Origin: Pseudomonadota bacterium
GTDB taxonomy: Bacteria; Pseudomonadota; Gammaproteobacteria; Burkholderiales; Burkholderiaceae_C
NCBI GenBank assembly: GCA_020161775.1
Contig: JAIUOW010000001.1
Coordinates: 186,001 to 250,000 of the forward strand
Reading direction: 5' to 3'
DNA: 64,000 bases
The position numbers were made by a program, and so were the translations under genes. The stretch's first letter is position 1; the number at the start of each line of letters is the position of its first letter. The notes beneath the pieces are model-generated. The model saw nothing but the letters and a program-made list of their open reading frames with translations, was not told where the DNA came from and searched no databases. Below are positions 38,161-46,699 of this stretch, piece after piece.

Positions 38161-38415
38161 ATGGCCGACCTCAACGCCGCGTTCGAAGCCGCTGTAGCCA
38201 ATTCCAAGAACCTCAGCGAGCGCCCCGACAACGCCACGCTGCTGAAGATCTACGGCCTGTACAAGCAGGCCACCACGGGCGACAACGCCGACAAGAAGCC
38301 GGGCTTTGGCGACATGGTGGGCCGCGCCAAATGGGACGCCTGGAACAGCCTCAAGGGCACGTCCAATGACGATGCCATGCAGCAGTACATCGACCTGATC
38401 GAATCACTGAGCTGA
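38161..38415 (+). CDS. Acyl-CoA-binding protein (ACBP)
   Basis: 84 residues with an AGGAG ribosome site. It has the full ACBP pattern: LLKIYGLYKQATTGD, GRAKWDAWNSLKGTS and AMQQYIDLI, with the Tyr and Lys residues that hold the CoA head group. It carries long-chain acyl-CoA in the cytosol. ACBPs are common in eukaryotes but patchy in bacteria. Its divergent promoter with WS/DGAT suggests it supplies acyl-CoA for storage lipid synthesis. Confidence 0.93.
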   Translation: MADLNAAFEAAVANSKNLSERPDNATLLKIYGLYKQATTGDNADKKPGFGDMVGRAKWDAWNSLKGTSNDDAMQQYIDLIESLS

Positions 38416-38419
38416 TCGC

Positions 38420-39331
38420 TCACTGCACGGGCGCGGGGTGCAGGTCGGTGATGCGGCCGGCCCGCGCCACCTGACCGGGCACGCTGTGCCCGACGATGTC
38501 CGGCATCCTGCGGGCCACGGCCAGCAGGCGGTCCAGATCCATGCCCGTGTCATGGCCCATGGCGTCCAGCATGTGGATGGCGTCCTCTGTGCTGATGTTG
38601 CCGCTGGCGCCGGGCGCATAGGGGCAGCCGCCCAGCCCGCCCAGCGAGCCATCGAAACGGTCCACGCCACCCTGCACGGCGGTCAGCACATTGGCCAGCC
38701 CCATGCCCCGGGTGTTGTGGAAATGCAGCGTCAGCTGCAAGCCGGCAAACCGCCGTTGCGCGGCGTCCACCCACTGCGCCACCTGGGCCGGGTGGGCCAT
38801 GCCGGTCGTGTCGCACAGCGTCAGCCCACGCACGCCCAGCGCGGCAAAGCGCTCGCCCCAGCGCAGTACTTCATCCAGCGCCACCGCTCCCTCCATCGGG
38901 CAGCCGAAACTGCACGACAGCGACACATTCACCGGCGTACGCCCGTCCACCAGGCGGATCACCCCGGTCAGCGCCGCAAAGCTTTTCTCGCGCGGCATGC
39001 GCAGGTTGGCCAGGTTGTGCGTCTCGGACACCGACATCACCAGGTTCAGCTCGTCAGCGCGCGATTCCAGCGCGCGCTCGGCGCCGCGCACATTGGGCAC
39101 CAGCACCGTGTATTCCACCCCCGGTGCGCGGCGGATGCGGCCCATCACCTCCTCGGCATCGCGCAGCATGGGGATGGCCTTGGGGGAAGTGAACGAGGTG
39201 ACCTCGATCTTGGCGTAGCCGCATTCGCTCAACGCGTCCACCAGCACCACCTTGGTGTCGGTGGGGATGAAGGCGGACTCCATCTGGAAGCCGTCGCGCG
39301 TGACAACTTCATTGAAGTAAATGCGCTTCAT
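38420..39331 (-). CDS. mvaB: Hydroxymethylglutaryl-CoA lyase-type enzyme
   Basis: 303 residues from the ATG at 39331, overlapping the CoA-transferase stop by ATGA. DRE-TIM fold motifs include the active-site entry VVTRDGFQMES, the metal ligands HFHNTRG, and the HMG-CoA lyase signature SLGGLGGCPYAPGASGNISTED with its active-site Cys. It cleaves HMG-CoA (or a close relative such as citramalyl-CoA) to acetyl-CoA and acetoacetate. The pairing with a family III CoA-transferase and LysR regulator suggests breakdown of a free branched dicarboxylic acid rather than leucine alone, since no other leucine-pathway genes are near. Confidence 0.88.
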   Translation of the reverse strand: MKRIYFNEVVTRDGFQMESAFIPTDTKVVLVDALSECGYAKIEVTSFTSPKAIPMLRDAEEVMGRIRRAPGVEYTVLVPNVRGAERALESRADELNLVMSVSETHNLANLRMPREKSFAALTGVIRLVDGRTPVNVSLSCSFGCPMEGAVALDEVLRWGERFAALGVRGLTLCDTTGMAHPAQVAQWVDAAQRRFAGLQLTLHFHNTRGMGLANVLTAVQGGVDRFDGSLGGLGGCPYAPGASGNISTEDAIHMLDAMGHDTGMDLDRLLAVARRMPDIVGHSVPGQVARAGRITDLHPAPVQ

Positions 39332-40548
39332 GCGCGAGCCCCCGCGACGATGCCGCGCTCGCGCAGGGCGGCAATCTGCGCGTCGCTCAGGCCCACCTCG
39401 CGCAGCACGGCGTCCGTGTCCTGGCCCAGCGCAGGCGCGTTGCGCCGGTGCACGCCGGGCGTGAGCGACAGCTTGGGCACGATGCCCGGCACGGCCAGGT
39501 CGCTGCCATCGTCCATGCGCACCGTCTGCAGCATGCCGCGCGCCTGGTAGTGCGGGTCGGCGGCAATATCGGCCACGGTGTAGATGCGCCCGGCCGGCAC
39601 GCCCGCCTGGTCCAGCGCGGCCAGTACGTCGTCCACGCTGCGCCCTGCGGCCCAATCGCCAATGGCGGTGTCGATTTCCGCCACACGCGCCACGCGGCCC
39701 GCGTTATCGGCCAACGCCGGGTCCTGTCCCAGGTCGGTGCGGCCGATCACCGCCATCAGCCGGCGGAAGATGCTGTCGCCATTGCCCGCGATCAGCGCGT
39801 AGCCGCCGTCCGCACAGCGGTAGGCGTTGCTGGGCGCAATGCCGGGCAACGCGCTGCCCGCAGGCTCGCGCACGGCACCAAACGCGCTGTATTCGGGCAG
39901 CAGGCTTTCCATGCAGTTGAAGACCGCCTCGTACAGCGCCACGTCAATCACCTGCCCCACACCGGCGCGGTGGCGGTAGTGCAGCGCCATCAGGATGCCG
40001 ATCACGCCGTGCAGCGATGCCAGGGTGTCGCCAATGCTCACGCCCACGCGCACCGGCACCCGGCCGGGTTCGGCCGTGAGGTGGCGCAGGCCGCTCATGG
40101 CTTCAGCCACCACACCGAAGCCCGGACGGTCGCGGTACGGGCCGGTCTGGCCATAGCCGCTGATGCGCAGCATGATCAGGCGCGGGTTCAGCGCCTGCAA
40201 CACATCCGGCCCCAGGCCCCAGCCTTCCATGGCGCCGGGGCGGAAGTTCTCGACCAGCACGTCGGCTTCGGCGGCCAGCTTGCGCACGATGTCCTGTGCA
40301 TCAGGCTCGCGCAGATCAAGCGCGACCGAGCGCTTGTTGCGCGACTGCACCTGCCACCACACCGAGGTGCCGTCCTTCAACAGGCGCCATTTGCGCAAGG
40401 GATCTCCGGCACCCGGCGGCTCGATCTTGACCACCTCCGCGCCGAAGTCGGCCAGCGTCTTGGCGGCAAAGGGACCGGCAATCAGCTGGCCCAGCTCCAG
40501 CACTTTCAGGCCGGCCAGCGGGCCGGCGGCAGGGGTCGTTGTGTCCAT
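39328..40548 (-). CDS. CaiB/BaiF family III CoA-transferase
   Basis: 406 residues from the ATG at 40548. Family features: PLAGLKVLELGQLIAGPFAAKTLADFGAEVVKIEPPGAGDPLR, SRNKRSVALDLREPD, and the catalytic Asp in GVSIGDTLA. It moves CoA between carboxylic acids. Its overlap with the HMG-CoA lyase-type gene suggests it activates the acid that the lyase then splits, comparable to succinyl-CoA:glutarate/HMG CoA-transferases. The acid itself is not identifiable from sequence. Confidence 0.88.
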   Translation of the reverse strand: MDTTTPAAGPLAGLKVLELGQLIAGPFAAKTLADFGAEVVKIEPPGAGDPLRKWRLLKDGTSVWWQVQSRNKRSVALDLREPDAQDIVRKLAAEADVLVENFRPGAMEGWGLGPDVLQALNPRLIMLRISGYGQTGPYRDRPGFGVVAEAMSGLRHLTAEPGRVPVRVGVSIGDTLASLHGVIGILMALHYRHRAGVGQVIDVALYEAVFNCMESLLPEYSAFGAVREPAGSALPGIAPSNAYRCADGGYALIAGNGDSIFRRLMAVIGRTDLGQDPALADNAGRVARVAEIDTAIGDWAAGRSVDDVLAALDQAGVPAGRIYTVADIAADPHYQARGMLQTVRMDDGSDLAVPGIVPKLSLTPGVHRRNAPALGQDTDAVLREVGLSDAQIAALRERGIVAGARA

Positions 40549-40584
40549 GGGCGGCAGTGTGCAACGCACCCGCGCCCGCGTCCA

Positions 40585-41523
40585 TTACCGCTTGGGCGAT
40601 GCACGCTTTGTTTTTTGCGAAGGCTGCGCCAGGAAGCTGCACAGCGCCTGCACCGCAGGGTCGGACGGTGCGGCCACGGTAGCCATCAGCAGGCGGCGCC
40701 GCGCCCAGCCGTCGGCCAGCGGCCGCGTGGCCAGCTTCATGCCGCGCAGCATGGGCTGGCAGGCCGCGCGCGGCAGGATGGCCAGGCCCAGGCCCGACGC
40801 CACCATGTGGCACACCGCGTCAAAGCTGCGCACCTGCATGCGCAGGCGCAGCGGCCGGTTGGCCGCCAGCGCCGCCTCCTGCTGCTTTTGCAGCATGGCC
40901 GCGCCCGCGGTCAGGCTGATCCACTCCTCGTCCAGTGTGTCCACGAACGCCACCGGCGTCTTGCCGCACAGCCGGTGGCCCTGTGGCAGCACCAGCACCA
41001 GCTCGTCGGCGCGAAAGGCCTGGACTTCCAGGCCCGTCGTGTCAGGGCCTTCGACAAAAATACCCACATCCGCGCGGCCCTCGCGCAGCGTGGACGCCAC
41101 CGCGCCCGAGACCTGCTCTTCCACGTCTACCCGCACCTGCGGCCGCAGCACCGCGTACTGCGCCAGCAGCGGCGGCAGGAACTGGTTGATGGCGGCGGTG
41201 CTGGCACAAAGGCGGATGTGGCGCGACAGCCCCTGGCGCAAATCCGCCAGCTCGCCGCCCAGCAGCTCCATGGTCTGCAGCAGCGCCAGGCCGTGCTTCA
41301 TGAACACCTGGCCAGCCGCAGTGGGCGTGAGGCCGCGCGCGTGGCGTTCAAACAGCGGTTCGCCTAAAGCGTCTTCCAGCTCGCGGATGCGCCGGCTGGC
41401 CGCTGCCAGCGCCAGGTGGGCGCCGCGCGCGGCGGCCGTCAGGCTGCCGGTTTGCGCGCAGGCCACCGCCAGGCGGATGGACACGAGGTCAAAGCGCGCA
41501 AGGTTGTAGCTGTGGGCGGCCAT
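40585..41523 (-). CDS. LysR-family transcriptional regulator
   Basis: 312 residues from the ATG at 41523. The winged helix (AVACAQTGSLTAAARGAHLALAAASRRIRELEDALGEPLFERHARGLTPTAAG) is typical LysR, followed by the effector-binding domain. It is encoded on the same strand, 36 bp upstream of the CoA-transferase gene, so it is probably part of the same operon or its autoregulated leader gene, unlike the usual divergent LysR layout. Confidence 0.88.
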   Translation of the reverse strand: MAAHSYNLARFDLVSIRLAVACAQTGSLTAAARGAHLALAAASRRIRELEDALGEPLFERHARGLTPTAAGQVFMKHGLALLQTMELLGGELADLRQGLSRHIRLCASTAAINQFLPPLLAQYAVLRPQVRVDVEEQVSGAVASTLREGRADVGIFVEGPDTTGLEVQAFRADELVLVLPQGHRLCGKTPVAFVDTLDEEWISLTAGAAMLQKQQEAALAANRPLRLRMQVRSFDAVCHMVASGLGLAILPRAACQPMLRGMKLATRPLADGWARRRLLMATVAAPSDPAVQALCSFLAQPSQKTKRASPKR

Positions 41524-41582
41524 GGTGCGTCGTCTGCGAGGGGCAAGGCACTGGAGCGGATGCGGGCGGGGTGCAGACGGGG

Positions 41583-41912
41583 TCAGGCCTTTTTCTTCGG
41601 AGCAGCTTTTTTGGCGGCAGGCTTTTTGGCCAGCAGGGTGTCCAGGTTCTTCACGATCTCGCCTTCGATTTTTTCCTTGAATGCGCCCAGCAGGAAACCC
41701 AGCCGTGCGTCCAGCAGGAACAGATCCTTGGTGACCTTGAGCTCGCCATTGACCCCCGAGCGCGTGAAGGAGACCAGGTCTTCGGTCTTGCCCTCCTCGT
41801 AGGCGCATTCCATGTCGAATTTTTCTTCGGCCATCTCGGCCCATTTGAAGGCAATCTTGCGTGCCTCGGCCAGGCCCAGTGCATGTTCGCGCTTGATGTG
41901 GATATCGGGCAC
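41583..41912 (-). CDS. Polyhydroxyalkanoic acid system protein (PHA_gran_rgn family)
   Basis: 109 residues from a GTG at 41912 with AAGGAG at good spacing. The body (ALGLAEARKIAFKWAEMAEEKFDMEC, then GELKVTKDLFLLDARLGFLLGAFKEKIEGEI) fits the small PHA granule-region family as I remember it. The last 15 residues are Lys/Ala/Pro-rich (KKPAAKKAAPKKKA), like the phasin tail at 33040-33126. Its exact role is unknown; genes of this family occur near PHA or lipid storage genes. Confidence 0.75.
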   Translation of the reverse strand: MPDIHIKREHALGLAEARKIAFKWAEMAEEKFDMECAYEEGKTEDLVSFTRSGVNGELKVTKDLFLLDARLGFLLGAFKEKIEGEIVKNLDTLLAKKPAAKKAAPKKKA

Positions 41913-41924
41913 CGTGTGTCTCCT

Positions 41925-43010
41925 TCAGGGGTTGGATGGGCTGGCGCCAAGCGCCCGGCGTCGTTCGTCGCGAGGCAGGGCGGCCAGCCGCTGCACCGCA
42001 TCATAAAACCGCAGCCAGTCGCGCTGTTCGCGCGCAAACAGCGCCTCAAAGCCGGGCACCAGTTCGTCGTAGGCCGCCTGCGCGCCAAACGACGCATTGT
42101 TGGCCTGGGCCACCCACGGGTCATAGCCGGCAAAGCCGCCCCAGCCGGCCTTCAGCTGGGCATGGCGGGCGCGAAAGTCCTGCATCACCGCGTCTTTTTG
42201 CGCGGCGCGTTGCGCCGGTGGCGTGGCCGGCGCCGCGTACACCGCCGCCAGCTGCTGGCGCGTGGCCAGCGCCAGGGCGCGGAACTGGCCGCGCCGCGCG
42301 TCAAAGGCCGCATATTCGGCGCGCGCTGCATCACTGGCATGGGCTGCCAGCCAGCGCGCGCCGCCCAGCCGCTCCACCGCGGTAGCAAAGGATTCGTTGA
42401 ACATGGTGTCGTCCTTCGCATAGACGACCTGGTGCGCCAGCTCGTGAAAGATCAGGCGCGCCAGCTCGCCCTCGGGGTAGTGCATGAAGGTGTTCAGCAA
42501 CGGGTCGCCACCGGCCCAGTTCATCCAGCCCAGCGTGGAATACGCGGGCACGCCATAGACGCTGGCCTCCAGCCCCAAGGCCGACAGCCGCGCGGCTTCT
42601 GCGCGGGCATCGGCCTCTTTGAAGTACCCCCGGTAGCCCACGCAGCCGGTGACCGGAAAGCACCAGGTGTGCAGCGTGAGCGAATACGGCGGCGCGGCCA
42701 CCACGTTCCACACGGCCGCGCGGCGCTTCAGGTCGGCATAGCGGCGGTAGCTCGGGTTGTCGGGCAGGTGCAGCTCGGTCGCGGCAAAGTCGCGGATGCG
42801 CTGGCTCAGGGCCAGGCGGGCCTTGAGCGTGTCAGGCGTGGCGGTATCAGCCAGCCATTCATTCACCGGGCGCGACGCGTTCATCAGGGCCAGGTGGCCA
42901 CTGGCGGACTGCCAGTAGTAACCCAGGTTGGCGCAGCCGCCCAGGCACAGCGCGGCCAGGCCCACAACGACAGCAACACCGGCAAGGGCCATGAGCGGCT
43001 TGCGCTTCAC
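41925..43010 (-). CDS. Zinc-dependent aminopeptidase-like lipoprotein
   Basis: 361 residues from a GTG at 43010 that overlaps the stop of the upstream gene as GTGA. A lipobox, LGGC, after a hydrophobic N-terminus predicts a lipoprotein. HELAH in LARLIFHELAHQVVY with a downstream Glu in NESFATAVE is a zincin metal site. This matches the putative aminopeptidase family PF10023. Likely an envelope peptidase; the substrate is unknown. The coupling to the molybdopterin enzyme gene has no obvious functional reason. Confidence 0.78.
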   Translation of the reverse strand: MKRKPLMALAGVAVVVGLAALCLGGCANLGYYWQSASGHLALMNASRPVNEWLADTATPDTLKARLALSQRIRDFAATELHLPDNPSYRRYADLKRRAAVWNVVAAPPYSLTLHTWCFPVTGCVGYRGYFKEADARAEAARLSALGLEASVYGVPAYSTLGWMNWAGGDPLLNTFMHYPEGELARLIFHELAHQVVYAKDDTMFNESFATAVERLGGARWLAAHASDAARAEYAAFDARRGQFRALALATRQQLAAVYAAPATPPAQRAAQKDAVMQDFRARHAQLKAGWGGFAGYDPWVAQANNASFGAQAAYDELVPGFEALFAREQRDWLRFYDAVQRLAALPRDERRRALGASPSNP

Positions 43011-45091
43011 GCCGCGGGGACGGCCTGCACCTCGACCAGGCAGTCATAGAACACCGGGCCGCGGCCCAGGTCGGTGAGCTTCTGGCTGGTGAGCTGGTTG
43101 ACGTTGGTGCCGTCCAGGCCGAACTTGCGCCACCAGATGCCCAGGCCGTGCACGACGCCCGGGCGCGCGCGCGCGGACACCTCGGCCTTGCAACGGTATT
43201 CGCCCCGGTCGTTGAAGATCCGCACGACGGCGCCGTTGTCAATGCCGCGCGCGGCAGCGTCCGCCGCATGGATCTCCAGCACGGGCTCGCCTTCGATGCT
43301 GCGCAGGCTGGTCACATTGACGAAACTGGAGTTCAGGAAGTTGCGCGCCGGCGGCGAGATCATGGCCAGCGGGTAGCGCGTGCTGCTACCCGCCGGCTCG
43401 TGGTTGGGCAGGTAGTCGGGCAGGCCGTCCTGACCCTGGCGGGCCAGCCGCTCGCTGAAGAATTCGCATTTTCCCGACGGCGTGGGAAAGCCGCCATCGG
43501 CAAACGGCGCGTCGGGCAGGTCGAGCGTGGCATGGCCGCGCGCCAGCAGCGCGTCAAAGTCCACCCGGGCGCCATAGGCCTGGCGGCAGATGTCTTCGTC
43601 ACTGTCGAACAGGCAGGCGTCCTGCAGCCCCATGTGGCGCGCGAGGTCACGGAAGATCTGCGTGTTGGGCCGCGCCTGGCCCACGGGGGCAATGGCCGGC
43701 CGGTTCAGCAGCACGTCGGTATGGCCATAGGCCATGTGCACGTCCCAGTGTTCCAGCTGGGTGGTGGCGGGCAGGATGTAGTCCGCGTAATCGGCCGTGT
43801 CGGTACGGAAATGCTCCAGCACCACGGTGAACAGGTCGTCGCGCGCAAAGCCCTGCACCACCTTGCCCGATTCGGGCGCCACGGCCACCGGGTTGCTGTT
43901 GTAGACCACCAGCGCCTCGATGCGCGGGCCAAAACCGGCCGAGCTGTCGCGCAGCAAGTCGTCGCCAATCGTGCTCATGTTGATGGTGCGCGGTGTGCGC
44001 CCGCCCAGCAAATCCGGGCGCTGCAAGGCCGCGCGGTCCACGGGGAACATGCCTGAACTGGACAGCAGCATGCCGCCGGCCCGGTGGCGCCACGCGCCGG
44101 TCAAAGCGGGCAGGCTGGCCACCAGCCGCGCAGCGTTGCCGCCGCCCCGCACGCGCTGCATGCCGTAGTTCAACCGGATCGCGGCGGGCTTCGTGGTGCC
44201 GTAATCGCGCGCCAGGGCTTTGATCTGCTCAACCGGCACGCCGCAGATGTCGGCTGCGCGCTCAGGCGGCCATTGCAATGCCCGTTCGCGCAGGGCTTCC
44301 CAGCCCACGGTGTGCCTTGCCAGGTAGTCGTGGTCCACCCAGTCATGGACGATCAGCTCGTGCATCATCGCCAGGGCCAGCGCCGCGTCGGTGCCCGGTC
44401 GCAGCGCGATGTGCTCATGGCATTTGTCGGCGGTTTCGGTGCGCCGCGGGTCGATGCAGACCAGCCGCGCGCCGTTGCGCTTGGCGTCCTGCGCCAGGCG
44501 CCAGAAATGCAGGTTGCTGGCAATGGAGTTGCTGCCCCAGATCAGGATCAGCCTGGCTTCGGCGAAAAACTGCACCTTCATGCCGACCTTGCCACCCAGC
44601 GTCTGGGTCAGGCCTTCGCCGCCGGCCGCCGCGCAGATGGTGCGGTCCAGCAGCGATGCGCCCAGGCGGTGAAAGAACCGCGCCGCGATGCTTTCGCTTT
44701 GCACCAGGCCCATGGTGCCGGCGTAGCTGTAAGGCACGATGGCCTCGGGGTTGCGCTGCGCAATGGCGCCCAGCCGGGCGGCGATGTCGGCAAGCGCCTC
44801 GTCCCAGCTCACCGGCTCGAACCGGCCCGACCCCTTGGGGCCGGCGCGGCGCAGAGGCTGCAGCACGCGCTCGGGATGGTAGGTGCGTTCGGCATAGCGC
44901 GACACCTTGGTGCACAGCACGCCGCCGGTGTGGCTGTGCGCGGGATTTCCCTGTACTTTGACCGCGACGCCGTCCTCCACAGTGGTGACCAGGGAGCAGG
45001 TGTCAGGGCAATCGTGCGGGCAGGCGCCGAGCACCTGCCGTGAAGCTTTCACGAAACTGACGCTAGGGGAGATGCCGATGGTATTACTCAC
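43007..45091 (-). CDS. Single-subunit molybdopterin oxidoreductase with N-terminal 4Fe-4S site
   Basis: 694 residues from a GTG at 45091. The N-terminal cluster motif is ACPHDCPDTCSLV with a fourth Cys in GGVLCTK (C24, C28, C32, C60). Molybdopterin-binding blocks follow (WGSNSIASNLHFW, IDPRRTETADKC, the C-terminal NVTSLRS and GTNVNQLTS). There is no Tat signal, so it is cytoplasmic. It belongs to the COG0243 group resembling Bacillus YoaE, whose substrate I cannot name. No electron-transfer subunit gene is near. A promoter with CTATAG lies so close that the mRNA may have almost no leader. Confidence 0.8.
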   Translation of the reverse strand: MSNTIGISPSVSFVKASRQVLGACPHDCPDTCSLVTTVEDGVAVKVQGNPAHSHTGGVLCTKVSRYAERTYHPERVLQPLRRAGPKGSGRFEPVSWDEALADIAARLGAIAQRNPEAIVPYSYAGTMGLVQSESIAARFFHRLGASLLDRTICAAAGGEGLTQTLGGKVGMKVQFFAEARLILIWGSNSIASNLHFWRLAQDAKRNGARLVCIDPRRTETADKCHEHIALRPGTDAALALAMMHELIVHDWVDHDYLARHTVGWEALRERALQWPPERAADICGVPVEQIKALARDYGTTKPAAIRLNYGMQRVRGGGNAARLVASLPALTGAWRHRAGGMLLSSSGMFPVDRAALQRPDLLGGRTPRTINMSTIGDDLLRDSSAGFGPRIEALVVYNSNPVAVAPESGKVVQGFARDDLFTVVLEHFRTDTADYADYILPATTQLEHWDVHMAYGHTDVLLNRPAIAPVGQARPNTQIFRDLARHMGLQDACLFDSDEDICRQAYGARVDFDALLARGHATLDLPDAPFADGGFPTPSGKCEFFSERLARQGQDGLPDYLPNHEPAGSSTRYPLAMISPPARNFLNSSFVNVTSLRSIEGEPVLEIHAADAAARGIDNGAVVRIFNDRGEYRCKAEVSARARPGVVHGLGIWWRKFGLDGTNVNQLTSQKLTDLGRGPVFYDCLVEVQAVPAA

Positions 45092-45100
45092 GTGGTAACC

Positions 45101-45128
45101 CTATAGTTCGCCGCAAATCCCACTACAA
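45101..45128 (-). promoter_or_regulatory. Candidate sigma-70 promoter of the molybdopterin oxidoreductase gene
   Basis: On the minus strand TTGTAG (45128-45123), a 16-bp spacer and CTATAG (45106-45101). The implied transcription start near 45094 is only a few bases before the GTG start at 45091, so translation may begin with a very short or absent leader. The divergent gene at 45150 has its own ribosome site inside this region. Confidence 0.35.
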
Positions 45129-45149
45129 CTGCGTTGCAGGAGACATGAC

Positions 45150-46286
45150 ATGAAGTTTGCCGGAACCCTTGCCCGGACCGTGATGGTAGCCGCCCTGGCC
45201 CTTGGCGGTGGTGCCCTGCACGCGCAGGACGGCGTCACCAAGACCAGCATCACCATCGGCCAGTCGGTCGCGCTCACAGGCCCCGGCTCCCCGCTGGCCG
45301 TGCCCTTCCACCAGGGCGCCAAGATGTACTTTGACCGCGTCAACGCAGCCGGCGGCATCAATGGCCGCAAGATCGAGCTCATCACGCTGGACGACCGCGG
45401 CAACCCCACCCAAACGGCGGCGCATGCCAAACAGCTGATGGACCAGGGCGTGCTCGCGCTGTTCGGCTTCTATGGTTCGCCGCAGGTGGTAGCGGCCTAC
45501 CCCGTGATCAAGGACACCGACGCCCTGCTGTTCGCCCCCATGGCGGCAGCGGATGAACTGCGCGGTGCGCTGTACCCGAATGTGTATTCGCTGCGGCCCG
45601 GCTATGCCGAAGAGGCCTCTGCCATTGCCAAGCACGCCGAAACGCTGGGCGCGCGCAAGTTCGCCGTGCTGCATGGCACCGACGGTGAATCGCTGGCCGC
45701 GCTGGACGCCGCCGAGCGCACCATGACCAGCGCAGGCGCCAACCTGCTCGCCAAGGCGCCGCTGGCCAGCGGCAGCGTGGCTGGCAGTGTGGACAAGGTC
45801 ATGGCCGCCCGCCCCGAGTCCATGCTGGTGATCAGCGACGCGGCGGGCGCGGGCACGGCCATCCGCGACCTGCGGGCCAAGGGCTTTCGGGGCCCCATCT
45901 ACGGTTTTTCCAACACCGGTGAAGGCCTGCTCGCCGAGCAGTTGGGCCCGGCCGGCGCGGGCGTGGTGGTGGTGCGCGTGGTGCCCAAGAGTGACAACGC
46001 CAAGATGGCCGTTGCGCGCGAACTGCAGGCCGACCTGGCCCAGGCCAAAATGGGCAAACCCAATGTGTACTTGCTGGAGGGCTACATCGCCGCGCGCGTG
46101 TTCACCGAAGCGCTGCGCCGCATCCCGGCCAAGGACGCGCCCAACCGCGCCCGGCTGAAGAAATCCATCGACGCGCTGGACGACCTGTCGGTCGGCGGGT
46201 TTCGCGTTCACTTCACCGAAGAACGCGTGGGCTCCAAGCTGGTGGAGCTGAGCCTGATTGATTCGCAGGGCCGCGTGCGCGAATAG
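45150..46286 (+). CDS. Periplasmic binding protein of the branched-chain amino acid/amide ABC type
   Basis: 378 residues with AGGAGA before the ATG. Signal peptide MKFAGTLARTVMVAALALGGGALHA. The mature part is a Peripla_BP_6 domain: ITIGQSVALTGPGSPLAVPFHQGAKMYFDRVNAAGGINGRKIELITLDDRGNP. It would bind a small molecule for an ABC importer, but no permease or ATPase gene is beside it. Such orphan receptors are numerous in Comamonadaceae. The ligand is unknown. Confidence 0.88.
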   Translation: MKFAGTLARTVMVAALALGGGALHAQDGVTKTSITIGQSVALTGPGSPLAVPFHQGAKMYFDRVNAAGGINGRKIELITLDDRGNPTQTAAHAKQLMDQGVLALFGFYGSPQVVAAYPVIKDTDALLFAPMAAADELRGALYPNVYSLRPGYAEEASAIAKHAETLGARKFAVLHGTDGESLAALDAAERTMTSAGANLLAKAPLASGSVAGSVDKVMAARPESMLVISDAAGAGTAIRDLRAKGFRGPIYGFSNTGEGLLAEQLGPAGAGVVVVRVVPKSDNAKMAVARELQADLAQAKMGKPNVYLLEGYIAARVFTEALRRIPAKDAPNRARLKKSIDALDDLSVGGFRVHFTEERVGSKLVELSLIDSQGRVRE

Positions 46287-46336
46287 TCCGTTGACGCTCA
46301 CCGATACTGTGGGCCTTGCCTTTCAGGAGACCCGAA

Positions 46337-46693
46337 ATGAATGTCCGCCTCGCACTGCACAGCCTGCCCGCCGCACTGGCCATCGCCCTGACCGGCTTGG
46401 CCTTCAACGCCACGGCGCAAAACACCAACCCCACCGGCCCCGGGCCCACCTCGGTCAACAAGGCCGGCGAAGCCTACCCGAATGACCCGAACGCGGCCAA
46501 TCCCAACAAGCCCAAGGCCGAGGTGGTGAAGAAGGCCGAGAAGTCGCAGGCGGCCCAGGCCACCAAGCGCACCACCCAGAAGGCCACGGACGCCGTGAAA
46601 AGCGGCGCTTCCAGGACCGCCGCGGTCATCCGCGACGCGGGCAACAAGCTCAACGAGAAAATTCCGCCGGGCCCGAACGACGCGAAGAAGTAA
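46337..46693 (+). CDS. Small exported Ala/Lys-rich protein of unknown function
   Basis: 118 residues from the ATG at 46337 with AGGAGA upstream. An N-terminal signal peptide ends in ATAQ. The rest is low-complexity, rich in Ala, Lys, Asn and Pro (NPNKPKAEVVKKAEKSQAAQATKRTTQKATDAV), probably disordered or a long charged helix. I do not recognise a family. It lies 50 bp after the binding-protein gene and 6 bp from the convergent argE stop. Confidence 0.7.
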   Translation: MNVRLALHSLPAALAIALTGLAFNATAQNTNPTGPGPTSVNKAGEAYPNDPNAANPNKPKAEVVKKAEKSQAAQATKRTTQKATDAVKSGASRTAAVIRDAGNKLNEKIPPGPNDAKK

Positions 46694-46699
46694 GCGCGC

